From JBEVJK01 sp963791325 (GTDB taxonomy: Bacteria; Pseudomonadota; Alphaproteobacteria; Rhizobiales; Rhizobiaceae): DNA of 64,000 nucleotides. Position numbers and translations under genes: made by a program. The notes beneath the pieces were generated by a model, which saw only the letters and a program-made list of their open reading frames with translations, did not search any database and was not told where the DNA came from. This document shows, piece after piece, positions 1-9,106 of the stretch (positions are counted from its first letter, which is position 1; every line of letters starts with the position of its first letter). The DNA is taken from contig CAWBRU010000022.1 in the NCBI GenBank assembly GCA_963791325.1, positions 62,001 through 126,000 of the forward strand, written 5' to 3'.

Positions 1-1184
1 TCGCCGATGCGGATGTCGCGACCGTCGCGGATCGGCTGGCCGGTGTTGCCGATGCCCTTGATATAGTCCTCATTGTGCAAGGTGGCATTGGTCACCACCA
101 CGCCGCCGACCGTCACCGGCTCGAGCCGGGCGACCGGCGTCAATGCCCCGGTGCGCCCAACCTGGATGTCGATGCCGTTGAGGACGGTCATCGCTTTCTC
201 GGCGGCGAATTTGTGGGCGATCGCCCAGCGCGGGCTGCGCGAGCGGAAGCCGAGCCGCTCCTGGAGATCCAGGCGGTCGACTTTGTAGACCACCCCGTCG
301 ATGTCGTAGGGCAGCTCGGCGCGCTCGGCCTCGATCTCGTGATAGTGGGCGAGGATGTCCTCGACCGAGCGGCAGCGGACCATGCGCTCATTGATCTTGA
401 AGCCCCAATCGCCAAATCGCCGGACGACGTCGAATTGGCTTTCTCCGAGCGGCGCGGAGATCTCACCCCAGGCATAGGCGAAGAACTTCAGCGGCCGCGA
501 GCGGGTCACCTCGGGATCGAGCTGGCGCAGGCTGCCGGCCGCCGAATTGCGCGGATTGGCGAACACCCGGCCGCTCTCGGCCATGCGCTGGTTGAGCGCA
601 AAGAAATCATCCCGGCGCATATAGACCTCGCCGCGCACCTCGACGACGTCCGGCGCGCCCTTGGGCAGCTGCTGCGGGATCTCGGAGATGGTGCGGATGT
701 TGGCGGTGACATTTTCGCCGGTGGTGCCGTCGCCGCGGGTAGCCGCCGTCACCAGTCGCCTGGCTTCATAGCGCAACGACATCGACAGGCCGTCGATCTT
801 CGGCTCGGCGGTGAACACCAGCTCGCGCTCGGCCGGCCAGGACAGGAACCGCCGCACCCCGGCGACGAAATCGCCGACATTGGCGTCGGAAAAGGCGTTG
901 TCGAGCGACAGCATCGGCCGGGCATGGACCACGGGGCCGAACGTCCCGGCGGGCGCGGCGCCGACTTTCAGCGACGGCGAATCGGGCCGCACCAGCTCCG
1001 GGAAGCGCGCCTCGATCTCGGCGTTGCGGATCCGCAGCGCATCATATTCCCCGTCCGAGATCGTCGGCGCGTCCTCGGCATGGTAGCGGCGGTCGTTCTC
1101 CGCGATCTCGCCGGCCAGCCGGGCGAGCTCGGCCACGGCTTCGGCTTCGGTCAGTTGGGCAACGGGGGTGAGGTCCTCGGCCAT
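1..1184 (-). CDS. ligA: NAD-dependent DNA ligase LigA (C-terminus outside window)
   Basis: Seals nicks in DNA using NAD+, at replication and repair. Only the N-terminal 394 or so residues are in the window; the gene runs off the left edge, so it has no visible stop. Reading leftwards from ATG at 1184, the adenylation domain is clear. The adenylated lysine lies in AEPKIDGLS, followed by the TRGDGTTGENVT segment, VEVRGEVYM, FANPRNSAAGSLRQLD, and the motif AELPYDIDGVVYKVD. The last part read, QVGRTGALTPVA and then VVVTNATLHNEDYI, enters the OB-fold. It lies 53 bases downstream of recN on the same strand and is the last visible gene of the long leftward block. The family assignment is certain from these motifs. 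Confidence 0.96.
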   Translation of the reverse strand, partial: MAEDLTPVAQLTEAEAVAELARLAGEIAENDRRYHAEDAPTISDGEYDALRIRNAEIEARFPELVRPDSPSLKVGAAPAGTFGPVVHARPMLSLDNAFSDANVGDFVAGVRRFLSWPAERELVFTAEPKIDGLSMSLRYEARRLVTAATRGDGTTGENVTANIRTISEIPQQLPKGAPDVVEVRGEVYMRRDDFFALNQRMAESGRVFANPRNSAAGSLRQLDPEVTRSRPLKFFAYAWGEISAPLGESQFDVVRRFGDWGFKINERMVRCRSVEDILAHYHEIEAERAELPYDIDGVVYKVDRLDLQERLGFRSRSPRWAIAHKFAAEKAMTVLNGIDIQVGRTGALTPVARLEPVTVGGVVVTNATLHNEDYIKGIGNTGQPIRDGRDIRIG

Positions 1185-1237
1185 CCGCGTCTCGTTCGTC
1201 TCGACAGGGGGCTACGATAGCCAAGCCGCAGCGCCGC

Positions 1238-2914
1238 TCAAGATGCCAATGCCGGGTTCTCGCTGAGCAGGCGCAAGGCAGCAGCCCGCGCCTCGGCCGT
1301 AACCGTCGCGCCGGCGAGCATCCGCGCGATCTCCTCCTGGCGTGCCTTGCGGTCCATCTCGGCAATGCCGGTCGACACGGTGTCGGCCCCACCGGATTTT
1401 GAGATCAGATAATGGGTGCGGGCGCGGGCGGCCACCTGCGGGGCGTGGGTGACCGACAGCACCTGGACCCGTTCGGCGAGACGCGCCAGCCGCTGGCCGA
1501 TCGCATCGGCGACGGCGCCGCCTACCCCGGTGTCGATCTCGTCGAACACCAGTGTCGGCGCCGAGCCGCGATCGGCGAGCGCGACTTTCAGCGCCAGCAA
1601 GAAGCGCGACAGCTCGCCTCCGGAAGCGACCTTCATCAGCGGGCCCGGCCGGCTGCCCGGATTGGTGCGCACCCAGAACTCGACCGTGTCCGTGCCGGTC
1701 TCGGCGCGCTGCTCGGGCACGCTGGCCAGCGCTACCACAAATTCGGCACGCTCCAGCTTGAGCGCCGGCAGCTCGGCCATCACGGCGCGCTCGAGATGGT
1801 GGGCCGCCGCCTGTCGAGTTTGCGTCAGCGCTGCCGCGGCCGCGTCGTAGACCTTCTTTGCCTTGGCCGCCTGCTGGTCGAGCTGGGCGAGCCGCTCTGC
1901 CCCTGCGTCGAGATCGGCGAGATCGGCAGCCATGGTGTCACGCAAGGCGGCGAGATCGTCGACCGGCATGGCATGCTTGCGGCCGGCGGCGCGCAGCGCA
2001 AACAGCCGCTCCTCGGCGCGCTCCAGCTTCTGGGGGTCGAACTCGCTCGCCCTCAGCGCCGCCTCGACGGCCGCTTGGGCGGCATCGAGCGCCAACAGCG
2101 CCTGGTCGAGCTGGATGACGATCTCGTCGACCAGGCCGGGCACTTCGGCGGCCTTGCGCTGCAGGCGCCGGAGCAGACGGGCAAGCTGCGGCGAAGCCGA
2201 GCCGGCCCCGGACAGAACCTCGCGCGCATCGTCGATATCGCCGGCAAGTTTCTCGGCCCGCATCATCGCAGCCCGCGCACCGGCAAGCTCGGTCTCCTCA
2301 CCGGGCTGCGGGTCGAGCCGGGAAAGCTCCGCGACGCTGGCGCGCAGATACTCGGCCTCGCGGGCCGCCGCCTCGACGCGCGACCGGTGCTCCGTCCGCT
2401 GCGTTTCGGCCTGCCGCCACTGCCGCCAGGCTTCGCCAACTGCGCCGGCGGCACTGCCGTGGCCGCCGAAGGCGTCCAGCAGATCGCGATGCGCACCGGC
2501 ATCGACCAGCGCCCGCTCGTCATGCTGGCCGTGGATCTCGACCAGCGCATGGCCGATATCGCGCATCAGGGCGACACTTGCGGGCTGGTCGTTGACGAAC
2601 ACGCGCGTGCGCCCATCGGCAGACTGGACGCGGCGCAAGATGATGTCGCCGTCATCGTCGAGCGCATTGTCGGCAAGCAGCCGGCGCGCCGGATGGTTGA
2701 CGGGGACATCGAATACCGCGCTCACCTGGCCCTGGGCAGCGCCATGGCGCACCAGCGAGGCGTCGCCCCGCGCACCCAGCGCCAGCGACAGCGCGTCGAG
2801 CAGGATCGACTTGCCGGCGCCGGTCTCGCCGGTCAGCACCGAAAGGCCGGACGCAAGATCGATGTCCAGCCGTTCGATGAGGACGATATCGCGGATTGAT
2901 AGCCGGGCGAGCAT
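1238..2914 (-). CDS. recN: DNA repair protein RecN
   Basis: SMC-like ATPase that helps organise double-strand-break repair. The 558-residue length is normal for the family. Walker A (GETGAGKS) is at residues 29-36. The middle third is rich in Ala, Glu, Arg and Leu, as expected for the long coiled-coil arms. The C-terminal half has the signature KVASGGELSRFLLALK and the Walker B segment LVFDEIDTGVGG, then the His-switch segment VLSVTHAPQVAA. The start MLARLSIRDIV matches the usual RecN N-terminus. It sits only 9 bases after bamD on the same strand, a common alphaproteobacterial arrangement (bamD-recN-ligA). Confidence 0.97.
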   Translation of the reverse strand: MLARLSIRDIVLIERLDIDLASGLSVLTGETGAGKSILLDALSLALGARGDASLVRHGAAQGQVSAVFDVPVNHPARRLLADNALDDDGDIILRRVQSADGRTRVFVNDQPASVALMRDIGHALVEIHGQHDERALVDAGAHRDLLDAFGGHGSAAGAVGEAWRQWRQAETQRTEHRSRVEAAAREAEYLRASVAELSRLDPQPGEETELAGARAAMMRAEKLAGDIDDAREVLSGAGSASPQLARLLRRLQRKAAEVPGLVDEIVIQLDQALLALDAAQAAVEAALRASEFDPQKLERAEERLFALRAAGRKHAMPVDDLAALRDTMAADLADLDAGAERLAQLDQQAAKAKKVYDAAAAALTQTRQAAAHHLERAVMAELPALKLERAEFVVALASVPEQRAETGTDTVEFWVRTNPGSRPGPLMKVASGGELSRFLLALKVALADRGSAPTLVFDEIDTGVGGAVADAIGQRLARLAERVQVLSVTHAPQVAARARTHYLISKSGGADTVSTGIAEMDRKARQEEIARMLAGATVTAEARAAALRLLSENPALAS

Positions 2915-2923
2915 CGGCCGCCG

Positions 2924-3784
2924 TCAGCCGGTGATCAGCTTTCCGGCCTTGGACAGCCACGACTCCCCGTTTTCGCGCGGCGCCAGCCCGCCCTTGCTCA
3001 GCAGGGCGTAGCTGTCCTTGTACCAGGAGCTGTCGGGGTAGTTGTGGCCCAGGACGGCGGCGGCGGTCTGTGCCTCGGAGGTCAGGCCCATCGCATAATA
3101 GGCCTCGACCAGGCGCGCCAGCGCCTCCTCGACGTGGCGGGTATTGGAGTAGTTCTCGACGACGTAGCGGAAGCGCTTGATCGCGGCGATATATTCGCGC
3201 CGCTCAAGATAGTAGCGGCCGATCTGCATCTCCTTGCCGGCGAGCTGATCGCGGGCGAAGCGAATCTTGTTCTTGGCATCCTCGACATATTCCGAATCGG
3301 GCCAGCGCTGGACCACCTCGTCCATCGCTTCGATGGCGCGCTTCAATTCTTTCTGGTCCTGGGTGATGTCGTGGATCTGACGGAAGTAGGACAAGCCGAC
3401 GATGTACTGGGCGTAAGCGGCGTCCGGATCGGTCGGGTAGAGCTGCACATAGCGCTTGGCCGAGGAAATCGCGTCATCATATTCGCCGCGCCGATAGTCC
3501 GCGAAAGCGCCCATCACCAAGGCCTTGCGGCCATATTCTGAATACGGGTGCTGGCGGTCGACGGCGTCGAACTTCTTGCTCGCTTCCTCCAGCCGGCCGG
3601 CATTCATATTGGCCAGGGCCTGGTTGTAGAGCACGTCCGGCGGATCGGTCTGCTCGACATAGGTGGCGAGATCGATATCCTTTTCGCCGGCACAGGCGGC
3701 AAGCAACAGCGGCGCCAGCATCACCGGGACGAACGCAGCTCTCGTCCAGGTTCGTTGCGCGGGGCGCGCTCGATTGACGGTCAT
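2924..3784 (-). CDS. bamD: Outer-membrane assembly lipoprotein BamD
   Basis: Essential lipoprotein of the BAM complex, which inserts beta-barrel proteins into the outer membrane. The product has 286 residues. After a basic N-terminus comes a hydrophobic stretch ending in the lipobox LLLAACAG, so the mature protein is anchored through that cysteine (about residue 31). The rest consists of TPR-like helical repeats, for example the ALANMNAGRLEEASKKFDAV helix pair and the VQRWPDSEYVEDAKNKI segment, as in other ComL/BamD proteins. It lies between lpxC (139 bases upstream) and recN (9 bases downstream), so it is probably co-transcribed with recN. The exact start is slightly uncertain because the segment before the lipobox is long. 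Confidence 0.95.
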   Translation of the reverse strand: MTVNRARPAQRTWTRAAFVPVMLAPLLLAACAGEKDIDLATYVEQTDPPDVLYNQALANMNAGRLEEASKKFDAVDRQHPYSEYGRKALVMGAFADYRRGEYDDAISSAKRYVQLYPTDPDAAYAQYIVGLSYFRQIHDITQDQKELKRAIEAMDEVVQRWPDSEYVEDAKNKIRFARDQLAGKEMQIGRYYLERREYIAAIKRFRYVVENYSNTRHVEEALARLVEAYYAMGLTSEAQTAAAVLGHNYPDSSWYKDSYALLSKGGLAPRENGESWLSKAGKLITG

Positions 3785-3922
3785 CTTCAGTTCGCCCCTC
3801 CGGCGCTCGAATCAGTACGGCAGAGCCGTAAACTCGAACGGACCGCCTAAAGAAATCGTATCCGCAGCCAATCGTGCATTTTTGTGGCGAAACTGCGCCG
3901 CAGGCAGGGACGGTTGTCCCCG

Positions 3923-4873
3923 TCAGCCCATCCAGAGCGCGGCCCGCGGGCCGGCTACCGTCACCATCTCGGCCGAATGACCGCGGTCCCGGCGCTGGGT
4001 TTCGACAACCTCGAAGGCCGAGCGATCGTCGAGCAGCCGGCGCAAGGCATTGGCGTTCAGCCGATGGCCGCCGCGGTGCGAGCGGAAGCAGCCGATGAAG
4101 CGGGCGCCGGCAAGTGCCAGGTCGCCCATCGCGTCGAGCATCTTGTGGCGCACGAACTCGTCGGGATAGCGCAGCCCTTCCATGTTGATGATCCGGTCGT
4201 CTTCGCCGATCACCACGGAATTCTCCAACGAGGAGCCGAGCGCATAGCCCGCCGCCCACAGCCGCTCGACATCCTTCATGAAACCGAAGGTGCGGGCGCG
4301 TGCAACCTCTGTGCGGAAGAACTCGGCGCCAAGATCGCAGGCGAAGGCCTGGCGGCCGATCGTCGGGGTCGGGTAGTCGATCTCGACCTCCAGGCGCGTG
4401 CCCGCATAAGGGTGGAACTCGGCCCAGGATGCGCCATGTTCGACCCGCACCGGCTTCAGCACGCGGATGTAGCGGCGCTTGGCCGTCAACGTCTCGGTGC
4501 CGGCTTGGTCGAGCGCCTCGACGAACGGAGCCGCACTGCCGTCGAGGATCGGCAGCTCCGGACCGTCGATGTCGACCGCGAGGTTGTCGATGCCCAGCGC
4601 GTAGACCGTCGCCATCAGATGCTCGACGGTGGCGACGGAGCCCCGCGACGGATCACCGAGCACAGTCGACAGGTCTGAGAGAGCCACCTCGGAAACCAAT
4701 GCTCGGACTTCATGGTCCTGGCCGTCGGCGTCGAGACAGTGAAACACCACCCCGGTATCGGCATCGGCCGGGGCAAGCCCGATCGAGACCGGCTTGCCGG
4801 TGTGAACGCCGACGCCCGCAAGCGTCACCCGAGATCGGATCGTCGTTTGGAAATCGTTCAAGTCGGAACCCAC
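3923..4873 (-). CDS. lpxC: UDP-3-O-acyl-N-acetylglucosamine deacetylase LpxC
   Basis: Zinc enzyme for the committed step of lipid A synthesis. Visible family motifs are TVEHLMATVYALGIDN (metal-binding His), the ELPILDGSAAPFVEAL segment, SLENSVVIGED, and RHKMLDAMGDLALAG, which holds the second metal-binding His and the Asp. I chose the GTG at 4873 (316 residues): it is preceded by AGAGG four bases upstream, and the protein then starts close to the conserved segment DFQTTIRSRVTLAGVGVH. A longer form from ATG at 4939 would add 22 low-complexity residues not typical of the family; a TTG at 4861 is another option. It is separated from ftsZ by a 246-base gap containing a terminator, so it is probably transcribed from its own promoter. 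Confidence 0.94.
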   Translation of the reverse strand: MGSDLNDFQTTIRSRVTLAGVGVHTGKPVSIGLAPADADTGVVFHCLDADGQDHEVRALVSEVALSDLSTVLGDPSRGSVATVEHLMATVYALGIDNLAVDIDGPELPILDGSAAPFVEALDQAGTETLTAKRRYIRVLKPVRVEHGASWAEFHPYAGTRLEVEIDYPTPTIGRQAFACDLGAEFFRTEVARARTFGFMKDVERLWAAGYALGSSLENSVVIGEDDRIINMEGLRYPDEFVRHKMLDAMGDLALAGARFIGCFRSHRGGHRLNANALRRLLDDRSAFEVVETQRRDRGHSAEMVTVAGPRAALWMG

Positions 4874-5057
4874 AAGACCTCTTGCGGCGCCCGGGGCAAG
4901 GCAGCCGGATCGCCGCTGCCCTTGACGGCCCGCCGGCAACTCACTTGCAACGGGCGGAACATAGGCGCAAGCGCCGGACCGGCCAAATCACGGATTCTTT
5001 CTCGGCATTACCTCAGCCAATCCGTACGCCGGCAGCGACAACCTGTTGGTCTCAAAT

Positions 5058-5095
5058 AACAAAATAGCTTCGGGCAGGCGAAGCCCGCCTGCCCG
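5058..5095 (-). terminator. Rho-independent terminator after ftsZ
   Basis: A perfect 9-bp stem, CGGGCAGGC paired with GCCTGCCCG (5071-5095), with a 7-base loop. Read on the minus strand it is followed within a few bases by a T-rich tract (AAGCTATTTTGTTATTT). It lies 25-49 bases past the ftsZ stop and would end the mraZ-ftsZ transcript before lpxC. Confidence 0.7.
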
Positions 5096-5119
5096 ATCGA
5101 TCGCCGCAATGCCCTCAGC

Positions 5120-6766
5120 TCAGTTGGCTTGGCGGCGCAGGAAAGCCGGGATCTCGAGCTGATCGTCCTCCTGCTGGGCCCGCTGCGGGGCGGCGCGGCC
5201 ATGCTCGTCGAGCGCGGCCCGGCGGGGCGCATAAACCTGCGGGTCCTGGCTCGGCAGACGCCGCGGGTCCGGCTGCTGGCGCAGTTTGGGCTCCCTGGGC
5301 TGCGCCGGCTGCAGGCGCGCGGGTTCGTCTTCGCGCCGGGACAGTCCGGTGGTGAGACGCTTCAGCAGGCCCATCGGACCGCGTTCGTCGTGCGGCTCCG
5401 GCGCGCGGCGGGCCGCCTCGACCTCGGCCTTGACCGAGGGCGGGAAGTCCTCGACCCGCGGCATGCGCGGCTGCGACGCCGCCGGCTGCTGCGGGGCTTG
5501 GACGGCTGCCGGCTGCGGCGGCGGCTGGTGATAGAGCTGCTGCGGCACCGGGTGCGGCTCTTGCGGAGCGCCGGGGAACAGCTTGCTCTGCGGGCGGAAA
5601 TCCTGGGCTGCTGCCATCTGCCGTGGCTCGACCATGGCGGCTGCCTGGATCTCGGCAGCGCGGATCGCCTCGGCGACCGGATCGACGGGGCGCTGAAGCT
5701 CCGCCGCCGGACGCTGCGGCTCGGGCGCCGGGCGTGCGCCGTTCTGCTTGTTGGCGGCCTGACGGACCGGCAATGGCGGGGCGACCGAGATCTCCGAAGC
5801 CGCCTTGTCGATGCCGGTGGCAACCACCGAGACGCGGATCACGCCTTCGAGGTCCTCGTCGAAGGTTGCGCCCAGGATGATGTTGGCGTCCTGGTCGACC
5901 TCCTCGCGGATGCGGGTCGCCGCCTCGTCGACCTCGAACAGGGTGAGGTCGCGGCCGCCGGTGATCGAGATCAGAAGGCCGCGTGCGCCCTTCATCGAGG
6001 TCTCGTCAAGCAGCGGATTGGCGATTGCCGCCTCGGCGGCAGCCATCGCGCGGCCTTCGCCCGAGGCCTCGCCGGTGCCCATCATCGCCTTGCCCATCTC
6101 GCGCATCACCGAACGGACGTCGGCGAAGTCGAGATTGATCAGCCCTTCCTTGACCATCAGGTCGGTGATGCAGGCGACGCCCGAATAGAGCACTTGGTCG
6201 GCCATGGCGAAAGCATCGGCGAAGGTGGTCTTGTCGTTGGCGATCCGGAACAGATTCTGGTTCGGGATCACGATCAAGGTGTCGACGCATTTCTGCAGCT
6301 CTTCAATGCCGAGATCGGCGGTCTTCATGCGCCGCTGGCCCTCGAAATGGAACGGCTTGGTGACCACCCCGACCGTCAGGATGCCCTTCTCGCGCGCCGC
6401 GCGGGCAACCACCGGTGCGGCGCCCGTGCCGGTACCGCCGCCCATGCCCGCGGTGACGAAGCACATATGGGTATTCGACAGATAGTCGACGATCTCGTCG
6501 AGGCATTCCTCGGCAGCCGCGCGCCCGACCTCCGGCTGCGAGCCCGCGCCGAGGCCCTCGGTGACATGCGCGCCCAGTTGGATCAGCCGCTCGGACTTCG
6601 ACATGGTGAGCGCCTGCGCGTCGGTGTTGGCCACCACGAATTCGACGCCCCGCAGCCCCGCAGTGATCATGTTGTTGACGGCGTTGCCGCCGCCGCCGCC
6701 GACCCCGAACACCGTGATGCGTGGCTTTAGCTCGGTGATATCCGGCTTTTGAAGATTGATTGTCAT
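5120..6766 (-). CDS. ftsZ: Cell division protein FtsZ
   Basis: Tubulin-like GTPase that forms the Z-ring at midcell. The N-terminal GTPase core starts with ITVFGVGGGGGNAVNNM and contains the tubulin signature GGGTGTG (within FVTAGMGGGTGTGAAPVVA) and the T7-loop region NLDFADVRSVM. The product has 548 residues, longer than the roughly 380 of E. coli FtsZ. The extra length is a Pro/Gln/Ala-rich C-terminal linker (about residues 330-530), as is usual in rhizobia. The protein ends with the conserved C-terminal peptide LEIPAFLRRQAN, which binds FtsA and other partners. The start is supported by AAAGGACGAGG just upstream. It lies 73 bases after ftsA in the same operon. Confidence 0.98.
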   Translation of the reverse strand: MTINLQKPDITELKPRITVFGVGGGGGNAVNNMITAGLRGVEFVVANTDAQALTMSKSERLIQLGAHVTEGLGAGSQPEVGRAAAEECLDEIVDYLSNTHMCFVTAGMGGGTGTGAAPVVARAAREKGILTVGVVTKPFHFEGQRRMKTADLGIEELQKCVDTLIVIPNQNLFRIANDKTTFADAFAMADQVLYSGVACITDLMVKEGLINLDFADVRSVMREMGKAMMGTGEASGEGRAMAAAEAAIANPLLDETSMKGARGLLISITGGRDLTLFEVDEAATRIREEVDQDANIILGATFDEDLEGVIRVSVVATGIDKAASEISVAPPLPVRQAANKQNGARPAPEPQRPAAELQRPVDPVAEAIRAAEIQAAAMVEPRQMAAAQDFRPQSKLFPGAPQEPHPVPQQLYHQPPPQPAAVQAPQQPAASQPRMPRVEDFPPSVKAEVEAARRAPEPHDERGPMGLLKRLTTGLSRREDEPARLQPAQPREPKLRQQPDPRRLPSQDPQVYAPRRAALDEHGRAAPQRAQQEDDQLEIPAFLRRQAN

Positions 6767-6839
6767 GTCCTCGTCCTTTCGCCTTCCTGCCGCCTCGCCG
6801 CGCGGCCTCTCTGTGGCTGTCCCTTAAAACTCGCCGATA

Positions 6840-8147
6840 CTAGAAACTGTCCCTCAACCACTGGCCCATCCGCTGGATCGTGCCGCCGGTGCCAGTCATC
6901 CTCACCTGCAGGCCGCTGCGCAGCTGGATGTTCTCCGGCCCCGACAATTGCGGATAGATCAGCAGCCCGACCGCGGTCGAGAACGCCGGACCCTTGCCTG
7001 CCTCGGGCAGCCCGCTGACGCCAAGCGGACGACCGATCCGGACATTGCGCCCCAGAATGCGCCGCGCCGCTTCCGGCAGCCCGGCGAGCTGGCTCGCCCC
7101 GCCGGTCAGCACGACGCGCTTGCCGACCACGCTGCCGTAGCCGGACTGATTGAGCCGGTCGCGCAGGATTTCGAGGGTCTCTTCGATGCGCGCCCGAATG
7201 ATCCGCGTCATCACCGCGCGCGGCACTTGCAGCGGCACGTCGCCGTCATCGTCGCCGATCGGCTGGATCGAGACCGCGTCGCGGTCGTCGGCACTGCCCG
7301 GCAACGCCGACCCGTGCATCACCTTCAGCCGCTCCGCATCTTGCAGGCGGGTCGAGAGACCGCGCGCCAGATCCATGGTGACATGGCTGCCGCCGATCGG
7401 AATGGCGTCGGCGTGGACGAACTTGCCGTCGGCGAAGACCGAAAGCGTGGTGGTCCCGCCGCCCATGTCGATGCAGGCCGCTCCCATCTCGAGTTCGTCG
7501 TCGACCAGCGCTGCAAGACCGCTTGCGTAGGGGGTGGCGACCATCCGCTCGACCGACAGATGCGAGCGGTTGATGCAGAGCTCCAGGTTGCGCAGCGCCG
7601 CGGCGTCGCCGGTCAGCACATGCATGTCGACGCCGAGCGTCTCGCCGACCATGCCGCGCGGATCGCGCACGCCGCGTTCGGCATCGAGGGCGAAATTGGT
7701 GGGCAGCGAATGGACGACCTCGCGCTCCGCATTGAGCGCCTGCTTGGCGCCGGCGCCCAAGACCCGCTTGATGTCGGACTGGTCGACCTCATGGCCGCCG
7801 AGCTTGACGGTGGCGGAGAAGGTCTCGCTGCGCAGGCGCCCGGCGCTGACATTGACCAGGATCGAATCCACCGTCAGCCCGGCCATCCGCTCGGCCGCAT
7901 CGACGGCCAGCCGGATCGCCTGCTCGGCACGGTCGAGATCGATCATGACGCCGGATTTGACGCCTTGCGATTTCTGGTGGCCGATGCCGATCACCTGAGC
8001 CTTGTGGGTGCGTCCGCGCAGCAGCTGGCTGGCCTCGGCAGGCTTCATCCGCGCAACCATGCAGCAGATCTTGCTCGAGCCGATGTCGAGCACGGTCACG
8101 ATGCCGGTGCGGCCGGCGGGCCGATCGCCTTTGCCGAGCCAGCTCAT
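6840..8147 (-). CDS. ftsA: Cell division protein FtsA
   Basis: Actin-like ATPase that tethers FtsZ to the inner membrane and recruits later division proteins. The product has 435 residues. The phosphate-1 motif region VTVLDIGSSKICCMVAR is near residue 20; AACIDMGGGTTTLSVF is the phosphate-2 motif, and VVLTGGASQLAGLPE the adenosine motif. The C-terminus RMGQWLRDSF is the short amphipathic helix that binds the membrane. The start codon overlaps the ftsQ stop by 4 bases (ATGA at 8147-8144), so translation is probably coupled. Confidence 0.97.
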   Translation of the reverse strand: MSWLGKGDRPAGRTGIVTVLDIGSSKICCMVARMKPAEASQLLRGRTHKAQVIGIGHQKSQGVKSGVMIDLDRAEQAIRLAVDAAERMAGLTVDSILVNVSAGRLRSETFSATVKLGGHEVDQSDIKRVLGAGAKQALNAEREVVHSLPTNFALDAERGVRDPRGMVGETLGVDMHVLTGDAAALRNLELCINRSHLSVERMVATPYASGLAALVDDELEMGAACIDMGGGTTTLSVFADGKFVHADAIPIGGSHVTMDLARGLSTRLQDAERLKVMHGSALPGSADDRDAVSIQPIGDDDGDVPLQVPRAVMTRIIRARIEETLEILRDRLNQSGYGSVVGKRVVLTGGASQLAGLPEAARRILGRNVRIGRPLGVSGLPEAGKGPAFSTAVGLLIYPQLSGPENIQLRSGLQVRMTGTGGTIQRMGQWLRDSF

Positions 8148-9106
8148 ATCTTGCGCTCCTGAGCCTTGCCCGGCTTTGCCTTTTCCTTGAGCGCGGCTTC
8201 GCGCCTGAGCTCCGCCTCAGGAGTGAGCTGGACGACGAGACGGTCCTCCAGTCGCATGTCGACGGCGAGGATGTCCCGCGACAGGATCCCGTTCTCCCTG
8301 TCGAGCGCGATGATGTCGGTGATCGCCTTGGCCTCGTCATGATCGGGCAGCTTGATGGTGACGCCGTTCTCGAGCCGCAGATCCCAGCGCCGCTCGCCGA
8401 CCCGGATGTAGCCCTTGACGCGTGCCGCCAGCTCGGGATGCGCCGCAACCAGATCGATGAAGGGCGCTGCCCGCTCCGGCGCGCCGAGACCGATGACCAG
8501 CGGCAAGGTCGCATGCCGCTCGCTGGCGAATGGCACGATCACGTTGCCCGACCGCTCGACGATGGTCAGGTCGCGGCCATGCTGCCAGAGCGCAAACGGT
8601 TTGCGCTCCTCGACGCGCACGTCGATCTCGTCGGGATAGGTCTTGCGCACCTCCGCCGTCTTGATCCAGGGCAGGCCGGCAATCCGCGCCCGCGCCGCTT
8701 CGGCATCGAAGCCGATGAGCGAGGTCCAGCCGTCCAAGCCGAGCTGCTCGAGGATGTCGATTTCGGAGGTCTCGCGATGGCCGACCACCCGAACCTGGTC
8801 GACCGCGAAGCCGAGCCGTGAGGTCACGGTCTGGGCCAGCGCCGGGCCGTGGCCGCCGAGATAGACGCCGTAGAGGGTGAACGACCCGATCAGCAGCGCG
8901 CTCGCCGAGCTTGCCGCAAACCGGGGCAGCGAAAGCTCGCCGGAATCGAACCGGCTCAGCCACCGTGCGGGGCGTCTCAAGAGCCGCGGCAGCACCCAGC
9001 TTGCCGCCGCCATCGAGGGTCGACCCGGCGAACCGCCCCTTGCTGTCCTGCGCCGCCAGCTTTGCCCCGACTTCACCGCGAACACGACGCGTCCTCCACC
9101 ATCCAA
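8144..9106 (-). CDS. ftsQ: Cell division protein FtsQ
   Basis: Bitopic divisome protein that links cytoplasmic and periplasmic division proteins. A basic N-terminal segment precedes one membrane segment (ASALLIGSFTLYGVYLGG, about residues 68-85). A periplasmic POTRA domain follows (VDQVRVVGHRETSEIDILEQL), then the FtsQ domain with LPWIKTAEVRKTYPDEIDVRVEERKP, which is highly typical of the family. The product has 320 residues. The 5' end overlaps the 3' end of ddl by 34 bases if ATG 9106 is used; a GTG at 9085 would reduce this overlap, so the start is not fixed. The 3' end overlaps ftsA by 4 bases. Confidence 0.95.
   Translation of the reverse strand: MDGGGRVVFAVKSGQSWRRRTARGGSPGRPSMAAASWVLPRLLRRPARWLSRFDSGELSLPRFAASSASALLIGSFTLYGVYLGGHGPALAQTVTSRLGFAVDQVRVVGHRETSEIDILEQLGLDGWTSLIGFDAEAARARIAGLPWIKTAEVRKTYPDEIDVRVEERKPFALWQHGRDLTIVERSGNVIVPFASERHATLPLVIGLGAPERAAPFIDLVAAHPELAARVKGYIRVGERRWDLRLENGVTIKLPDHDEAKAITDIIALDRENGILSRDILAVDMRLEDRLVVQLTPEAELRREAALKEKAKPGKAQERKI

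Noticed and set aside
75..1220. Long plus-strand open frame opposite ligA
   Set aside because: Antisense shadow of ligA, which is a complete family match on the other strand; high GC leaves few stop codons.
1412..2899. 495-residue plus-strand frame opposite recN
   Set aside because: Same reason; Arg/Gly/Leu-rich text with no motif.
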